Origin: Janthinobacterium sp051380735 | GTDB taxonomy: Bacteria; Pseudomonadota; Gammaproteobacteria; Burkholderiales; Burkholderiaceae_D | Reading direction: 5' to 3' | NCBI RefSeq assembly: GCF_051380735.1 | Contig: NZ_JBNYXQ010000001.1 | Span: 1,240,001-1,304,000 of the forward strand | Length of the DNA stretch: 64,000 nt | Shown here: positions 42,535-51,306 of the stretch, one piece after another | How the letters are laid out: each line of letters begins with the position of its first letter | Numbering within the stretch: the first letter of the stretch is position 1 | Position numbers and translations under genes: made by a program | Notes under the pieces: generated by a model | The model's input: only the letters and a program-made list of their open reading frames with translations | What the model was told of the DNA's origin: nothing | The model's database searches: none

Positions 42535-43893
42535 TTAGCGCCCGGTCTCTTTCAAGTAAGCATTACGCGTCACCACGGCCGTATTGCTGAAGTCGCTGAA
42601 AACGCCATCAATGCCGGCGCGGAAAAATCCCCGCAATTCGCTTGCCGGGTCGCCTTTGTACACGCCGGCCAGATATTTCGCCTCGTTACGGAACGTATAG
42701 CTGTGGACAAACAGGCCGGCCTTGTGTGCATCGGCGATCAGGCTCGTGGGCGTGGCGTTGTTGACGTCGGCAGCCGAACCGGTGTACGGCGTGCCATCGG
42801 CATTGGTGGCTTTGAACGGTGAAATCGTCAAGGCCATCACTTGTGGTTTCCACGGACCGATACCGTCGGCGTAGGTCTTGATTTCAGCCAGGCCGGCCGG
42901 CGTCAGCATGTCACCGAAGAAGCGGCCGTCGCCAGCCAGCGTCCAGCTGTACGGGCGGCCATCGACGAAGTTGTAGACATCGTTGGTGCGGTAAATCATT
43001 TCACCTGTCTTGTAATTGACGTCATTGCCGTCAACCAGCTGCACCATCTTGCTCGTCAAACCAGCAGCGCGCATATACTTCAGGCTGGCCGGATCAAAGC
43101 TCTGGACATAAATCGCCGCTGTTTTGCTGTTCAGGTTATTGTCCTTGACGATCTTCACAATCGCGTCTTCGAACGGATGGCTGCCGCTGCCGCAACCGTT
43201 GGCGCTTGCCTGGGCATTATTCCATACCGGATTTTTCGATTCCGGATACACCGAAATCGTGCGCCCGCTCGATGCGCTCTTGGCCCTGGCAATATCGATC
43301 ACTTCCTGCATCGTCAGCACAGGATATTTGCCATTCAATTCAGTCGGGCGCGATTCGCGCGCGTCGTAGGTCGTGCCGCCTATCCATTGTTTCAGTTCGG
43401 CCACGGTAAAGTCGCTGATCGACCAGTCGCCCGTATGGTCTTCACCGTCGACGATCAGCGATTTCAGTACCGATTTCGGATTGGCCGGATCGGTCAGGTC
43501 GGTCAGATATTGCGCTGGCCCGCCGTAGGTGGCCAGCGAATAGCCGACATTGACCAGCCGGCCTGGCACCGTGCGCTTGCGTGCAGCGACCTGGGGATTG
43601 GTCAGTGCGACAGTGCTGATATTGGTGTTGTCGCTGAGCCAGGGATTATGGCGCGCCACCAGCACGCAGTCTTTCGACATGTGCACATCGAGTTCCAGCG
43701 AATCGGCACCGGCGTCGGCCGCCGCCTCGTAGGCCGGCCGGGTTTCTTCAGGATACAAGCCTGGCAAGCCGCGGTGGGCCACCACCAGCGGCGCCTTGCC
43801 GTCCAGCGTCTGCAGCGACTCGGTGCTGCTGCCACCGCAAGCGGACAAGGCCAGCACCAACAGGCATGGCAAGGGGTATTTTTTGATGATCAT
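42535..43893 (-). CDS. Glycerophosphodiester phosphodiesterase lipoprotein
   Basis: The start at 43893 gives a lipoprotein signal with lipobox ALSACGGSS; a longer frame to 43944 lacks this. The 452-residue product is a larger GDPD enzyme: LVVAHRGLPGLYPEETRPAY (His and Arg), DSLELDVHMSKDC (Glu and Asp), VARHNPWLSDN (His), and a late HKAGLFVHSYTFRNEAKYL. It is expected to be anchored in the periplasm. It is a second, clearly different GDPD less than 1 kb from the Tat-exported one and points to use of external phosphodiesters. Confidence 0.92.
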   Translation of the reverse strand: MIIKKYPLPCLLVLALSACGGSSTESLQTLDGKAPLVVAHRGLPGLYPEETRPAYEAAADAGADSLELDVHMSKDCVLVARHNPWLSDNTNISTVALTNPQVAARKRTVPGRLVNVGYSLATYGGPAQYLTDLTDPANPKSVLKSLIVDGEDHTGDWSISDFTVAELKQWIGGTTYDARESRPTELNGKYPVLTMQEVIDIARAKSASSGRTISVYPESKNPVWNNAQASANGCGSGSHPFEDAIVKIVKDNNLNSKTAAIYVQSFDPASLKYMRAAGLTSKMVQLVDGNDVNYKTGEMIYRTNDVYNFVDGRPYSWTLAGDGRFFGDMLTPAGLAEIKTYADGIGPWKPQVMALTISPFKATNADGTPYTGSAADVNNATPTSLIADAHKAGLFVHSYTFRNEAKYLAGVYKGDPASELRGFFRAGIDGVFSDFSNTAVVTRNAYLKETGR

Positions 43894-44047
43894 GGCTGGC
43901 GCATTTCCTGGTTGATTATCATTATGGGAGCAGTTACCGGGCAATGCGCAGCGATTGCCCGAAAAACCGTGCTGCCTTATTGTAAAAACCAGGTATGACA
44001 GGATGATGACGCCAGCGGCTGCGCAACAGCCATGCAGCGGTGATCTG

Positions 44048-44371
44048 TCAGTGAGGCGCAGCCGCGTCGGCTGGCGTTTCCATCAGTGGCGGGATCTGGC
44101 CCTTGCGCACGATCTGCACGAAAATCTCATTTTGCTTGACCATGCCCAGCTCATAGCGGGCACGCTCCTCGACCGCGCCGGTGCCGTCCTTCAGGTCGCG
44201 CACTTCGGATTCGAGCTTGGCGTTACGGGCTTTCAATTCCACATTCTTTTGATTCGCCTGCGCAACTTGCGCTTCCATGTCGGCAACGCGCAGCCAGCCG
44301 CCTTTACCCGTCCAGAGGGGAAATTGTATCAACAGCAGCAGTGCTGCCAGGGCAAGCGTAATCAGGCGCAT
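44048..44371 (-). CDS. ftsB: Cell division protein FtsB
   Basis: A 107-residue bitopic protein with a short cytoplasmic start, one membrane segment (MRLITLALAALLLLIQFPLW) and a periplasmic coiled coil (MEAQVAQANQKNVELKARNA) ending in the conserved VEERARYELGMVKQNEIFVQ. FtsB forms the FtsQBL complex that activates septal wall synthesis. It is the usual neighbour of eno in proteobacteria. A strong terminator stands between eno and this gene. Confidence 0.92.
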   Translation of the reverse strand: MRLITLALAALLLLIQFPLWTGKGGWLRVADMEAQVAQANQKNVELKARNAKLESEVRDLKDGTGAVEERARYELGMVKQNEIFVQIVRKGQIPPLMETPADAAAPH

Positions 44372-44382
44372 GGGTATCGGTT

Positions 44383-44410
44383 AAAAAACCGGCCGGAAAA
44401 TTCCGGCCGG
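44383..44410 (-). terminator. Terminator between eno and ftsB
   Basis: CCGGCCGGAA (44389-44398) pairs perfectly with TTCCGGCCGG (44401-44410), with a two-base loop. On the minus strand it is followed by six T. It lies 22 bases after the eno stop codon and 12 bases before the ftsB start. Confidence 0.9.
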
Positions 44411-44432
44411 CCAGTTGATGATATTACTTCAA

Positions 44433-45716
44433 TTACTTCAGATTATAGAACGCATCGCGGCCAGGGTAGGAAGCGATATCGCCCAGATCTTCTTCGATGC
44501 GCAGCAGCTGATTGTACTTGGCCATGCGGTCCGAACGCGACATCGAGCCGGTCTTGATCTGCAGGGCGTTGGTACCGACAGCGATATCGGCGATGGTCGA
44601 GTCTTCCGTTTCACCCGAACGATGCGAAATGACGGCCGTGTAGCCGGCGCGCTTGGCCATTTCGATGGCGGCGAAGGTTTCGGTCAGGGTGCCGATCTGG
44701 TTGATCTTGATCAGGATCGAGTTGGCGATGCTCTTCTGGATGCCTTCTTTCAGGATCTTGGTGTTGGTGACATACAGGTCGTCGCCGACCAGTTGCACTT
44801 TCTTGCCCAGTTCGGCGGTCAGGATAGCCCACCCTTCCCAGTCGCCTTCATGCATCGCGTCTTCGATCGAGATGATCGGGTACTTGTCGCACCAGGTCGC
44901 CAGCAGGTTGGTGAACTCGGTGGCGGTCAAGCTCAGGCCTTCGCCGGCCAGCTCGTACTTGCCGTCCTTGAAGAACTCGGAGGCGGCGCAATCGAGGCCG
45001 ATGGCCACTTGCGTGCCTGGCTCGTAGCCGGCTTCTTCGATCGCCTGGATGATCAGCTTGATGGCTTCTTCATGGTTGGCCAGCGATGGTGCGAAACCGC
45101 CTTCGTCACCAACGTTGGTGTTCAGGCCCTTTTTGTGCAGGATCTTTTTCAGCGTGTGGAACACTTCAGCGCCGTAACGCACGGCTTCCTTGAAGGACGG
45201 CGCGCCCACTGGAATGATCATGAATTCCTGGATGTCCAGGTTGTTGTCGGCGTGTGCACCACCGTTGATCACGTTCATCATCGGCACTGGCAGCTGCATT
45301 GCACCCGAACCACCGAAATAACGGTACAAAGGCAGGCCGGCTTCTTCGGCGGCAGCCTTGGCCACGGCCATCGAGACGGCCAGGATGGCGTTGGCGCCCA
45401 GGCGCGATTTGTTTTCGGTGCCGTCCAGATCGATCAGGGTGCGGTCCAGGAACGCCTGTTCATTGGCGTCCAGGCCCATGATGGCTTCGGAGATTTCGGT
45501 ATTGATATTCTCGCATGCCTGCAGCACGCCCTTGCCGAAGTAGCGCTTGGCATCGCCATCGCGCAGTTCCACGGCTTCGCGCGAACCGGTCGAAGCGCCC
45601 GACGGCACGGCAGCACGGCCCATCACGCCGGACTCCAGCAAGACGTCGCATTCGACGGTCGGATTGCCGCGCGAGTCCAGGATTTCACGGCCGATAATGT
45701 CAACAATAGCACTCAT
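44433..45716 (-). CDS. eno: Enolase
   Basis: A 427-residue enolase with start MSAIVDIIGREILDSRGNPT at 45716 (the longer frame to 45776 is discarded). It converts 2-phosphoglycerate to phosphoenolpyruvate and is part of the RNA degradosome in some bacteria. Metal and substrate residues are visible in SGASTGSREAVELRDGD, SIEDAMHEGDWEGWAIL, GDDLYVTNTKIL, NSILIKINQIGTLTETF and ISHRSGETEDSTIADIAV. It is followed by ftsB and preceded by pyrG. Confidence 0.97.
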   Translation of the reverse strand: MSAIVDIIGREILDSRGNPTVECDVLLESGVMGRAAVPSGASTGSREAVELRDGDAKRYFGKGVLQACENINTEISEAIMGLDANEQAFLDRTLIDLDGTENKSRLGANAILAVSMAVAKAAAEEAGLPLYRYFGGSGAMQLPVPMMNVINGGAHADNNLDIQEFMIIPVGAPSFKEAVRYGAEVFHTLKKILHKKGLNTNVGDEGGFAPSLANHEEAIKLIIQAIEEAGYEPGTQVAIGLDCAASEFFKDGKYELAGEGLSLTATEFTNLLATWCDKYPIISIEDAMHEGDWEGWAILTAELGKKVQLVGDDLYVTNTKILKEGIQKSIANSILIKINQIGTLTETFAAIEMAKRAGYTAVISHRSGETEDSTIADIAVGTNALQIKTGSMSRSDRMAKYNQLLRIEEDLGDIASYPGRDAFYNLK

Positions 45717-45782
45717 ATCATTCTCCAAAGTTAAGCGTAACAGGGCTGCACACTGCGTTCTGATGCGCAATTGCACAAAGAG

Positions 45783-45820
45783 GGTAAAGAAACTCCCGGC
45801 GTAGACTAACGTACCGGGAG
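45783..45820 (-). terminator. Terminator of pyrG
   Basis: CTCCCGG (45793-45799) pairs with CCGGGAG (45814-45820). On the minus strand it is followed by TTTCTTTACC. It lies between pyrG and eno. Confidence 0.75.
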
Positions 45821-45854
45821 CGGTGCTTCAAGGCCTAACACAATCCAACCACGT

Positions 45855-47507
45855 TTATTCGGCGGTGGCGTTCGCTTCCTTGTGGGCCAGCGCTGCCTTG
45901 ATAAACGAGGTGAACAGCGGGTGGCCATCACGCGGGGTCGATTTGAATTCCGGATGATACTGCACGCCCATATACCATGGGTGGGCATTCTCGCCTGTGC
46001 GCGGCAACTCCATGATTTCGCACAGGTCTTCGGTCGGGGTACGGGCGGCTACCACCAGGCCTGCCGCTTCCACGCGCGGCAGGTAGTGATTGTTCGCTTC
46101 GTAGCGGTGACGGTGACGCTCGGTCACCACGGCACCGTAGATCTCGGCAGCCAGCGTACCTGGCTTGATTTCGCAGGTTTGCGCGCCCAGGCGCATGGTG
46201 CCGCCCAGGTCCGAGTTGGCGTCGCGCGTTTCAACCTTGCCGTCCTGGCCTTGCCACTGATCGATCAGGGCCACCACCGGTTGCGCGGTATCGAGGTCGA
46301 ATTCGGTCGAGTTGGCAGAGCTCAAGCCGGCTTTATGACGTGCATATTCGATCAGCGCAACTTGCATGCCAAGGCAGATGCCCAGGTAGGGAATCTTGCT
46401 TTCACGGGCGAACTGGGCCGCCATGATCTTGCCTTCCACGCCGCGCTTGCCGAAGCCGCCCGGCACCAGGATGGCGTCATATTTGGCCAGCCCGGCGCAG
46501 CCGGTGGTTTCGATTTCTTCCGAATCGATGTACTCGATATTGACCTTCGACTCGTTGTGGATGCCGGCGTGGCGCAGTGCTTCGGTCAGCGATTTGTACG
46601 ACTCGGTCAGTTCCACGTACTTGCCGACCATGCCGATGGTCACTTCCGACTTCGGATGCTCGAGCGTGTAGATCAGCTTGCTCCAGACCGACAGGTCGGC
46701 CGGTGCGGGATTCAGGTCCAGCGCGTCGCAGATGATTTTATCGAGGCCCTGGTCGTGCAGCATTTGCGGCACTTTGTAGATGGTGTCGACGTCCCATACG
46801 GAAATCACGGCGTCTTCCTCGATGTTCGAGAACAGCGAGATCTTCGCGCGCTCGTCTTCGGGAATCGCGCGGTCGGCGCGGCACAGCAGCGCGTTGGGCA
46901 GAATGCCGATTTCGCGCAGCTTTTGTACCGAGTGCTGGGTCGGCTTGGTTTTCAACTCACCGGCCGAGGCGATATACGGCACCAGGGTCAGGTGGACGAA
47001 GGCCGTATTCTTGCGGCCGGCGCGCAGGCTCAGCTGGCGTGCCGCTTCCAGGAACGGCAGCGACTCGATATCGCCGACGGTGCCGCCGATTTCGCACAGG
47101 GCCACGTCGTAGCCTTCGGCGCCACGGCGGATGTAATCCTGGATTTCATTGGTGATATGCGGAATCACCTGCACGGTCTTGCCCAGATATTCGCCGCGGC
47201 GTTCCTTGCGGATCACCGATTCATAGATCTGGCCGGTGGTGAAGTTATTCACCTTTTTCATGCGGGTGGAAATGAAGCGCTCGTAGTGGCCGAGGTCGAG
47301 GTCGGTTTCGGCCCCGTCGTCGGTAACAAACACTTCACCGTGTTGCATCGGGCTCATCGTGCCAGGATCGACGTTGATATACGGGTCGAGCTTGAGCATG
47401 GTGACTTTAAGGCCGCGCGATTCAAGGATCGCGGCGAGAGAGGCGGCGGCAATCCCTTTACCAAGGGAAGACACAACGCCACCAGTGACGAAGACAAATT
47501 TGGTCAT
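45855..47507 (-). CDS. pyrG: CTP synthase
   Basis: A 550-residue two-domain enzyme that aminates UTP to CTP. The N-terminal synthetase carries FVTGGVVSSLGKGIAAASLA and the GTVGDIESLPFLEA region. The C-terminal class-I glutamine amidotransferase has the nucleophile Cys in IPYLGICLGMQVALIEYAR and His-Glu in WYMGVQYHPEFKSTPRD. Length and start (MTKFVFVTGG) are standard. In many Burkholderiales kdsA lies between pyrG and eno, but here only 139 bases separate them. Confidence 0.97.
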   Translation of the reverse strand: MTKFVFVTGGVVSSLGKGIAAASLAAILESRGLKVTMLKLDPYINVDPGTMSPMQHGEVFVTDDGAETDLDLGHYERFISTRMKKVNNFTTGQIYESVIRKERRGEYLGKTVQVIPHITNEIQDYIRRGAEGYDVALCEIGGTVGDIESLPFLEAARQLSLRAGRKNTAFVHLTLVPYIASAGELKTKPTQHSVQKLREIGILPNALLCRADRAIPEDERAKISLFSNIEEDAVISVWDVDTIYKVPQMLHDQGLDKIICDALDLNPAPADLSVWSKLIYTLEHPKSEVTIGMVGKYVELTESYKSLTEALRHAGIHNESKVNIEYIDSEEIETTGCAGLAKYDAILVPGGFGKRGVEGKIMAAQFARESKIPYLGICLGMQVALIEYARHKAGLSSANSTEFDLDTAQPVVALIDQWQGQDGKVETRDANSDLGGTMRLGAQTCEIKPGTLAAEIYGAVVTERHRHRYEANNHYLPRVEAAGLVVAARTPTEDLCEIMELPRTGENAHPWYMGVQYHPEFKSTPRDGHPLFTSFIKAALAHKEANATAE

Positions 47508-47753
47508 TGCAGATAGTGCCGAACGGCACGTGCGGGAAATTGAAATTATACACTAAAGCGGCGGTACAAGAACTGCTGCGGCGCGGAATATTGCGTCAAG
47601 GGCCGCCTGTCCGCGCGCTGCCAGGGCGTAACGACAAGCAGCGCGCAGATCGGCAATAGTTGAAATATTTACACTCTTATAGATTATGTGAATGAGCGAA
47701 CAGACCCCGAGGTCGCCCTGCCACAAACTGGAATTTTTCAACGGAGGTAAATC

Positions 47754-48155
47754 ATGAGCTATGAAGAACGCGACGCCTATGGCATGTATGTGGACCGTGG
47801 CCATAAGGGTCCTGGCCCCGAACTGATGGGCGCCGACACCCTGATCGGCGACCACGTGCATAACGCCAAGGATGAACATCTCGGTGAAATCAAGGAAATC
47901 ATGATCGACATGCGCAGCGGCAAAATTGCCTACGCCGTGATGTCGCACGGCGGTGTTTTCACCATCGGCGAAAAGCTGTTTGCCGTTCCCTGGGAAGCCC
48001 TGCTGCTCGATACGGTCAACAAGCGTTTCACCCTGAACATCGACAAGGAACGCATCGAAAACGCCCCCGGCTTCGACACGGACAACTGGCCAGACATGGC
48101 CGACACCACCTGGTCCAACGAGATCCATAGCTACTACGGCACCACCGCGCGCTGA
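47754..48155 (+). CDS. PRC-barrel domain protein
   Basis: A 133-residue protein. The PRC-barrel lies at residues about 24-95 (LMGADTLIGDHVHNAKDEHL, GEIKEIMIDMRSGKIAYAVM, LFAVPWEALLLD). The flanks are polar. ACGGAGGT lies seven bases before the ATG. Stand-alone PRC-barrel proteins of this size are often stress-induced, membrane-associated factors of unknown exact role. It diverges from pyrG. Confidence 0.85.
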   Translation: MSYEERDAYGMYVDRGHKGPGPELMGADTLIGDHVHNAKDEHLGEIKEIMIDMRSGKIAYAVMSHGGVFTIGEKLFAVPWEALLLDTVNKRFTLNIDKERIENAPGFDTDNWPDMADTTWSNEIHSYYGTTAR

Positions 48156-48218
48156 TAGCGCGTGCCGGAGACAGGCTACCGCGCCTGCCTCCGGCACTTT
48201 GCTGCCTGCCACGCAAAT

Positions 48219-48701
48219 TCATCCGCCAGCGAGCATCAAGCGCATCGGCACATAGGCAATGCCATCCTGCTCCACCTTTGGCATCGTCGCCACAAAACCC
48301 AGGCTTTCATAAAATGGCAAGGCATATACCGAGGAATTGACGGTAAAGCCCGTCGTATTGCCCCTCGCAATCGACGCATCGCGCGCTGCCTGCCACAACT
48401 GCAGGGCGATGCCGCAGCGGTGCAGCGCGCGCGGCACGAACAGGTGGAACAGATGCGTGTTGTCGCGCATCGCCACCACGCCGGCCAACTGGCCATCGAG
48501 ATGGGCGATCTGGTACCGGTATTTTTCCTGCGACAGATAATTTTCGATGGCCGGCAGGCGGCAGTGTTCGATGAATTTCTCGGCCCCGGCGCCGTCCGGA
48601 TGCAAGGTCAGAAATGGCATCAGGTCGTCGATCAGCGCGACGATGGCGGGCGCGTCGGCGAGCAGCGCCGGGCGCAGCACAAGTTCAGGCAGGATAGTCA
48701 T
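48219..48701 (-). CDS. GNAT-family N-acetyltransferase
   Basis: The start at 48701 gives 160 residues. The GNAT fold is visible in LRPALLADAPAIVALID, YQIAHLDGQLAGVVAMRDNT, the acetyl-CoA strand HLFHLFVPRALHRCGIALQL (V-x-x-x-x-R-x-x-G/A variant) and NSSVYALPFYESLGFVATMP. The substrate is unknown. The gene runs leftward beside dabA but 55 bases after its end, so it may be cotranscribed at its tail. Confidence 0.85.
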   Translation of the reverse strand: MTILPELVLRPALLADAPAIVALIDDLMPFLTLHPDGAGAEKFIEHCRLPAIENYLSQEKYRYQIAHLDGQLAGVVAMRDNTHLFHLFVPRALHRCGIALQLWQAARDASIARGNTTGFTVNSSVYALPFYESLGFVATMPKVEQDGIAYVPMRLMLAGG

Positions 48702-48756
48702 GCACAGAGCATGCCATGACGCCCTGTGCGGCGACAAGCTTTAGCATGCATAAACG

Positions 48757-51306
48757 TTATTGAGTCGCCAGGCTCACCACAGACCAGCGACCATGCTCAA
48801 GGCGCTCCAGGCCAGCCTGTTCGAAGCGCCACAGGTGCAGCCAGCGGTTCTCCAGCAACTGCCTGACCAGCGCATGCTTGTTGATCACCGCCTCGATCGC
48901 CGCCCTGGGCGCATCGATCACCACGGTCAGCCGCAGCGGCTCGTGCATCGCACGCTCGCCGTCGTGCAGCGACTGGTGCGACAGGCCGATGCGCAAGTCG
49001 CCGCCGTTGCCCTCGAACACGCCAATGGTGCCGCCGACCACGTTGTGCAGCAGCTTGTTGCCGCTGCCCAGGCGCTGCGGATCGCAGGTCGATGCATGAT
49101 ATTGCCAGTTGATCCAGTGCGCCACCACCATCGGCGCGGTCATCAGCAATTCCAGCACGCTGCCGTCGGCATCTTCGCCGCTGTCGTAGTCATGCAGGAA
49201 GCTGCGCCCGCCCAGCGTCACCCCACGGCTGCGGTGTCGTGGCGCGATCAGCAACGCCGCATTGCCGGCCAGCCCCCATTCAGGCCGCGTTTGCGCGCCG
49301 TCGTTGCCACGGCGGCGCAGCTGGTTCAACAGCACATCGTATGGCGCATGCGGGTCCAGCTGAACGCTGGTGGCCCGCTCGCGGCGCACCTGGTCGCCGG
49401 CTTCGGCAAACACCGCCTCCATCTTCTGCCAGCGCGGGCGCGCCAGGTCCGGCAGCAAGTCCAGATCGAAACCCTCGATCTCATCGGTGGTGGTGTTATG
49501 CAGGGCAGCCACGAACACCGTGGCGTCCGGGACCATGATGGCGCGCGCGCACAGCCCGCGCCGCACTGCGCCGTCATTGAGCAGTTGCGCCAGGCTGCGC
49601 GCGTTGACTTCGCCGCTCTGGCCGCAGCAGGCCCCGCAGTCCAAAGCTGCTGCATGGGCGTTGTTGAACGACTGGCTGCCGTGGCCGACCAGCAGCACCA
49701 GCGGCGCCAGGCAGCGTTCCAGGCCCATGGCATGCAGCACCCGCGCCGCCAGTGCAACGCGGGCATCGAGGTCCAGCCCCACCAGTTGCGGCCGGCAAAT
49801 GGCACGGTAGCGGGCAGGCAGGCCATGCAGGTCGTCGCGGCTGCGTTTTTTCTTGCTGGGCAACAACCAATTGCCCAGTTTGCCCAGATAACCCAGGCCA
49901 GCTGCTTCGACGTAGGAAAAGGCAGCGCCGGGCCAGTGGCTGGCCGCCAGCCACTGCTCGGCCCTGCCGAGCCGGGACTGGCGCGCGCGGCCGGCAGCGA
50001 TTTGCAGCAGTGCATCGGTATCGCGCTCTTGCGGCGCGGCGCTGGCGATGCGGTCACACACCTCGACGGAAGGCGCCAGCAAGCCGGGCAATTGAGGGCG
50101 GCGCGCCGGCGTCGCCAGCGGGGTGTACGCTGCCGGCAGGCCGAAAAAGCCGGCAAAACCCAGCGTCTGCACGGCCGGCCACGCAGCCTCCATGGCACGG
50201 CGCAGCGGTTCGCTGCGCACGTCGATGCAAAACACCGCCTGCACTTCGATTACTGGCGGTGCCGGTGCTGGCGGCGCATTACCGGCCGAGGCCAACGCTT
50301 GCGCCAGTTCGCGCTGATAGCCCACTTCCAGCGCACACTGCCACAGTTCGTCAGCCAGCAAGTTGCGTTCCGCCTCTTCCAGCACCTGCGGCGCCTGGCG
50401 CCAGGCCTGCTGAAGTGCCAGAAACGCTTGCCGGTGGCCTGCATCGTCGCTCGCTTCGAGCAGCACTGCGCCCCAGGCCAGGCGTATCGCCAGCAACTCG
50501 CGCAGGTGCGCGTCCTTGCCTCCTTCCAGGCCAGCCTGCCAGCCCAGATAAGCGCACCATGAGGCCCAGCCATTGACACTCAGCAATACCGACTCCAGGT
50601 AATCGGCCCACACCGCAGGCTCCAGCCCCATGCGTTCAAGCGCCCAGCGCTCGGCATCGCCGGCCGTGGCGGGCAAGGCCTTGATGGCGCGCCCCAGGTT
50701 AGGCAAGCCCATCAGTAAGCCTATGGCAGGGTCATTTTGCAGGGTCTCTTTCCAGAAGCCGTACAAGCCCTGATCACGCTGCGGCTGCCAGCCAGCCTGC
50801 TGCTGATCGAAGTAGGCGGCGCAGGTCTGGCTGACCTGATGCGTGACGGCCTGGCGCCAGGACAGCCGCGCGTGGCGTTTCGGATCATTGTCCAGTACGT
50901 CGATCAGCAGCGGCAACTGACGCAGTTGTGAATTGGTATGCAAGATGTTGACGCACTGCTCCGGCGTCATGCCGGCCGCCTGCGCTTCGGGCAATTGCTG
51001 CAGCGCCTGGGCCAGGTCGGCCGCGCTGATGCGCCCGGTTTGCCAGGCGCGGCGCAACTGCTCGCGCGGCGCGAACACATGGATGGCGCCCAGTACGGCC
51101 ATGCGCGCAGCCACCCGGCGTACCGGCATGCCGATACGCGACCAGTGCGGATTGACAGCAATGGCGCGGTCCAGCGGCCAGGCAGGCGCTATCGCCTGGC
51201 ACGCCTGGTTGCAAACGCGTTCGATATCGGCGCGCCTGGCCACTTCTGCTACGCCAGCGTCGCTGGTGGCGGTGGAAGACAGCTGCCTGGTAAAAGTATC
51301 CATCAT
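48757..51306 (-). CDS. dabA: DabA, zinc subunit of the DAB inorganic-carbon transporter
   Basis: An 849-residue DUF2309/UPF0753 protein. The beta-carbonic-anhydrase-like zinc site described for DabA of Halothiobacillus is intact: Cys 360 and Asp 362 in VFCIDVRSEP, His 542 in VGHGSQSFNN and Cys 557 in LDCGACCGQ, with the same 2- and 15-residue spacings. DabA works with DabB to make CO2 hydration directional and so accumulate bicarbonate. The start ATG overlaps the dabB stop (TGATG), so the pair is translationally coupled. Confidence 0.93.
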   Translation of the reverse strand: MMDTFTRQLSSTATSDAGVAEVARRADIERVCNQACQAIAPAWPLDRAIAVNPHWSRIGMPVRRVAARMAVLGAIHVFAPREQLRRAWQTGRISAADLAQALQQLPEAQAAGMTPEQCVNILHTNSQLRQLPLLIDVLDNDPKRHARLSWRQAVTHQVSQTCAAYFDQQQAGWQPQRDQGLYGFWKETLQNDPAIGLLMGLPNLGRAIKALPATAGDAERWALERMGLEPAVWADYLESVLLSVNGWASWCAYLGWQAGLEGGKDAHLRELLAIRLAWGAVLLEASDDAGHRQAFLALQQAWRQAPQVLEEAERNLLADELWQCALEVGYQRELAQALASAGNAPPAPAPPVIEVQAVFCIDVRSEPLRRAMEAAWPAVQTLGFAGFFGLPAAYTPLATPARRPQLPGLLAPSVEVCDRIASAAPQERDTDALLQIAAGRARQSRLGRAEQWLAASHWPGAAFSYVEAAGLGYLGKLGNWLLPSKKKRSRDDLHGLPARYRAICRPQLVGLDLDARVALAARVLHAMGLERCLAPLVLLVGHGSQSFNNAHAAALDCGACCGQSGEVNARSLAQLLNDGAVRRGLCARAIMVPDATVFVAALHNTTTDEIEGFDLDLLPDLARPRWQKMEAVFAEAGDQVRRERATSVQLDPHAPYDVLLNQLRRRGNDGAQTRPEWGLAGNAALLIAPRHRSRGVTLGGRSFLHDYDSGEDADGSVLELLMTAPMVVAHWINWQYHASTCDPQRLGSGNKLLHNVVGGTIGVFEGNGGDLRIGLSHQSLHDGERAMHEPLRLTVVIDAPRAAIEAVINKHALVRQLLENRWLHLWRFEQAGLERLEHGRWSVVSLATQ

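Noticed and set aside
45721..45854. Remnant of kdsA between pyrG and eno
   Set aside because: The gap is only about 139 bases and contains a terminator; no KdsA-like peptide is visible in any frame.
48760..50562. 600-residue open frame opposite dabA
   Set aside because: Antisense to a gene whose zinc residues and start are clear; Gln/Arg/His-rich with no motif.
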